DNA of 64,000 nucleotides from positions 1,226,001-1,290,000 of the forward strand of contig NW_024105087.1 of assembly GCF_003945595.2 (NCBI RefSeq), in the 5' to 3' direction. The stretch comes from Pipra filicauda (taxonomy: Eukaryota > Chordata > Aves > Passeriformes > Pipridae). Numbering within the stretch: the first letter of the stretch is position 1; every line of letters starts with the position of its first letter. Shown here one piece after another: positions 61,392 through 64,000 of this stretch. Below the pieces are notes generated by a model, which was given only the letters and a program-made list of their open reading frames with translations, searched no databases and had not been told where the DNA came from. Made by a program: the position numbers and the translations under genes.

Positions 61392-62327
61392 CTAACAATA
61401 GGAATAGTACAGCAAGCCAGACCTGTCTGTCTGGGTAATCTCCAAATCTGCTGCAGTTGACCCCTGTCTAATCCTTATGTGTCCCAAACACTGGATTTTT
61501 AGACACTGAAATTTGCTGCCCACTGCACAACGGAGGAGAGCTGTTTGAGCTAAAGAACAATATTGGCAGAAGAACAAATGGCTTTGAACTGACTGTGAAT
61601 AAATTTGAGCAATTGCATTATTTCTAACCAGCAGAGGAGCCAGGCTCTGGAAGAGCCTTCTTATAGGAAAAGAAGGAACTGAGCCCTGGCCAGCTTTAAG
61701 ATGAAGCTTGATGGGTTTATGTAGATAATTATAAGACAGAGTCCTCCACATCCCTCTTGATAATTGCAAGCTGGGCTCCTGGACCTGGCTGCCTCTTCCA
61801 GCCTGAAGCACACCCACAGGGAAAATTGAAGGGGTCTGTAGGTGAAGCGTGAAATTCCTGTTGGTACTCCTGAGGGATTTTACAGGAGGGCTGCAGGAAA
61901 GCCTCGCAGTCATCTCTATTTGTCTCAGCCTTGCTTTCCTTTTCCCTATCTTAATCAGGACATGAGCCTCATGGTTTCCTTGGAGATACCTTGCAGGTAG
62001 CTGCAGGCATTGGTAAACAAACACATGGGCAGCTGTGGCTTGTGGATGCGGTCCGGTTAACCCAGGACCCTCATCTCTGTCTTCCTCAACAGATGGAGAG
62101 ACACATACCACTCTGACAGTGCAAAGTGACCCTGACACTCTGATTTCTGGAAAAGGGAGCAAAAGCATCTGGGATCCCTTCTCACAGCAACTTAAAAACC
62201 CTGCCACAGGAGGAGGCAGCTGGACAGGGCTGCCAGAGGTCCTTGCCCAGGCTCCTGCTCCAGGCAGGGCCAGTTGGGGCCCATCCAACTGGGTTTGTAC
62301 CACAGTCAGAGGCACGGTTTGCTTCAC
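61392..62327 (-). other. Longest stop-free frame in window, probably not a gene
   Basis: A 311-codon frame without stops runs on the minus strand. The upstream boundary codon at 62325-62327 is GTG, so in a eukaryotic reading the first ATG is at 62166-62168, leaving about 258 codons. The predicted product has no recognisable domain, signal peptide or repeat. Its middle (about 61610-61810) is antisense to sequence that resembles a decayed LINE 3' region. A single-exon orphan protein or lineage-specific ORF is possible, but chance plus repeat composition explains it well enough. Confidence 0.2.
61610..61810 (+). mobile_element. Possible heavily decayed LINE (CR1/L3-like) 3' region
   Basis: The order of words recalls a CR1/L3-like 3' end. 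A GAGGAGCCAGGCTCTGGAAG stretch near 61632 resembles the 'aggcactggaacag' segment. An AAGATGAAGCTTGATGGG stretch near 61698 and a CTCTTCCAGCCTGAAGC stretch near 61793 resemble later segments. Divergence is high and no terminal repeat is seen, so this is tentative. Confidence 0.3.
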
Positions 62328-62940
62328 TGAGACTCTGACTTCAAGTCAACATAACGTTATTCCCTTCTGTTTTTCTTCATCTCGGCCTTTTTTATTGGGT
62401 GAACAAGGTCACCTGTACTTTCTGAAAGAATGACAGCCACACTTGCAGCAGGAACTTGCAGTTTTCACTTGCGCTTGCAATCAAGAGCCTGGGGGCTGAT
62501 GGGCCCAGCTACCATTACTGGCAGAAATCGTGAAGGATCAGACTACGCCTTCATTTTCATCCCTAGTTATAGGAAGTTTGGTAACTTGGGACAGATCCAT
62601 GTGACAACATCATTACAGGGAGCGAATAGGTGGTAGCAGTAATATGATCCCCAAATTCCAGCATTAAATCTCAACTAGGAAGGATGCTGTCTGCTTATTT
62701 ACCTTGCAAGTGCTACAATTCCTGCTCCTCATCACAAAACATATTTTACAGTGTGTGCAGAGGGCTGTGGGGTTCCAAGGCCCCATGCTTTATAAAAGAT
62801 CAATGCATGCTGGGAGTGGCAGATGTTTCCTCTAGCCTGGCTCTGCCTAAATGCCTGTCAGCACCACGGAGGAAGCCTTGGAGAGATCAGAAATGATGAG
62901 GCAGCAAAAATATAAGTATGAAAAAATTAAACCAAGCTAC
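62328..62940. other. Intergenic or intronic sequence, no gene recognised
   Basis: Only short frames of 70 codons or fewer occur beyond the end of one 132-codon plus-strand frame (62035-62433). That frame overlaps the minus-strand frame described above. None shows a domain. Confidence 0.55.
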
Positions 62941-63002
62941 TGATAAAGAAACAAATCTAGTTTTTCTCAAGTCAAAGACATTTTTATTAGGAGTTTAGTA
63001 CT

Positions 63003-63016
63003 TCAATAGGGGGCAG
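63003..63016 (+). promoter_or_regulatory. CTCF-like core site
   Basis: The word TCAATAGGGGGCAG matches 12 of 14 positions of the CTCF core consensus CCASYAGRKGGCRS, including the whole AGGGGGCAG half. It is a candidate insulator or loop anchor, but single-motif matches are often false. Confidence 0.3.
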
Positions 63017-63126
63017 ATATACAACATATATGCTCTTTCCCAGAATTTCACCCTCAGTTCAGATGAGAATTTGCCCATAAAGCTCCAGTAATGTTTTTGT
63101 TTTAGTAGTGACACTTAATAAAATAA

Positions 63127-63146
63127 TTAGGCAATTAATTGCCTAA
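63127..63146. repeat. Perfect 20-bp palindrome with AATTAATT core
   Basis: The two 10-base arms, TTAGGCAATT and AATTGCCTAA, are exact reverse complements with no spacer. The centre is AATTAATT, a dimeric homeodomain-type core. It could be a symmetric homodimer site. Confidence 0.9.
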
Positions 63147-63440
63147 CTCCACAAGGAGCAGCAATTATTTCTTTTACTTAAAACATATAAAAAGCTGTGT
63201 CATTTATTGATAGAGAGTCGCATAATATTCTATGGCAGAACAGCCCTCTAGAGACATTACTCTATATGCTGCAAATGCATTTTGAGAATGATAAACAAAA
63301 CTCAGCTAAATCTTAAATGGGCTCATTCCTGTATTTAAAAAATACTGCCATTCATTACAATTATTTATTGTTTATCAGTGCACAGACGACCACAGCCCAG
63401 CAAGAATGACTCGGCCTGTACCCCCAGGAATTTACAGCCA

Positions 63441-64000
63441 CAAAGCCTGTTCTCATACCAATACCTGCTCAGCTGAACTCACATGAGCTCTGATCCAGCA
63501 AAGGGCTTGAGCATGTGCCTGGCTTTTGAGAGAGCAGCATAGTCCCAGAAGCCCCAGCATGCATTTCAAGAAGGTTGCTCAGTCCAAGCCTTCTGCCCTG
63601 GATACAAATGAGAAAATACGTGGACAGCAGTCCTCCCAGACAGCAAAAGTGGTCACAGATACCTAACTATTTTAATAAAGAACTTCAATCACAATATTAT
63701 TGTTCATTGTCAGATCAAGTGTTTGGCAAAGGTGAAAATGAAGGTGATGCCAATAACACAACTTTGCTTATCTTCAAGTAATTTACTCTGACTTCCGAGT
63801 AAAGTCAGGTGTGAGGTTTTCATTTATACAGGTCTTCATTTATACGTTATACAGAAGGTGCCATCCTGGTTTTGTTGGTGCAAGTAGACAGACATTAATT
63901 CCTTGTAAGCTACAAATACCAATTTAAAACCCCTGTAAGATTTAGTGTTATGTTTCATTGGTAGATTCTCTGGGGTTTGCTGCTTAATTTAGTCTATGTG
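63441..64000. other. Intergenic or intronic sequence, no gene recognised
   Basis: One 68-codon frame occurs (63575-63781) with no domain. The 15-bp word CATTTATACRKKTYT-like recurs around 63821-63845 (CATTTATAC twice, 16 bp apart), a trivial local duplication. Nothing else is recognised. Confidence 0.55.

Larger units (their letters stand above)
62960..63440. promoter_or_regulatory. Candidate conserved non-coding element
   Basis: An AT-rich, repeat-free block contains a 20-bp perfect palindrome with a homeodomain core (63127-63146) and a CTCF-like word (63003-63016). Several homeodomain or AT-hook-like words follow, such as CATTACAATTATTTATTG near 63353. Enhancer or boundary function is inferred from these words only. 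Confidence 0.4.

Noticed and set aside
1..64000. CRISPR arrays, prophage, operons or other prokaryotic systems
   Set aside because: The sequence is vertebrate (CR1 relics, CpG depletion, microsatellites); no spaced direct-repeat array or compact coding block exists.

Overview
This window looks like a non-coding stretch of a bird genome. The evidence is three fossil fragments of the CR1 family of LINE retrotransposons. One has the diagnostic CR1 3' end with the terminal ATTCTGTGA-type repeat. The other two carry recognisable reverse-transcriptase segments. Overall repeat load is very low, the sequence is AT-leaning with CpG depletion, and there are only short microsatellites. A crocodilian or turtle cannot be excluded from sequence alone, but the low repeat density fits a bird better. 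Nothing suggests a bacterium or virus: there are no packed long reading frames, operons or ribosome-binding sites.

I found no protein-coding gene, tRNA, rRNA or CRISPR array that I can support. The open frames present are short, overlap each other on both strands, and match no protein family I recognise, except the CR1 reverse-transcriptase remnant at about 49.1-49.4 kb. The longest stop-free frame (61392-62327, minus strand) starts on GTG rather than ATG and partly overlaps repeat-like sequence, so I do not call it a gene.

Layout. 1-4.5 kb: plain intergenic sequence. 4.52-4.70 kb: short AT-rich, homeodomain-motif-rich block. 5.93-6.15 kb: CR1 3' end. 9.82-10.64 kb: enhancer-like block with a sharply bounded CpG-rich core. 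10.93-11.14 kb: CR1 fragment. 13.5 and 20.6 kb: polypurine tracts. 17.0 kb: probable MIR-type SINE relic. 18.0-19.3 kb: two possible regulatory blocks. 20.87-20.92 kb: alternating purine/pyrimidine, Z-DNA-prone tract. 31.27-32.25 kb: the most gene-like place in the window, an AT-rich conserved-looking block followed by an inverted CCAAT box, an octamer, a G-quadruplex motif, a CpG-island-like segment and a strong splice-donor match. 41.1-42.8 kb: two enhancer-like blocks. 49.1-49.4 kb: CR1 on the minus strand. 52.4-53.3 kb and 56.5-58.3 kb: the most extended enhancer-like blocks. 63.0-63.4 kb: enhancer-like block with a 20-bp perfect palindrome and a CTCF-like site.

Taken together, the window reads as part of a gene desert, or a very large intron, around a developmental regulator. 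It has several islands that look like conserved non-coding elements and one candidate promoter with a first exon. I cannot name the neighbouring gene. The conservation claims are inferences from sequence texture (AT-rich, dense homeobox/SOX/TCF-type words, no repeats) and need alignment to other vertebrates.
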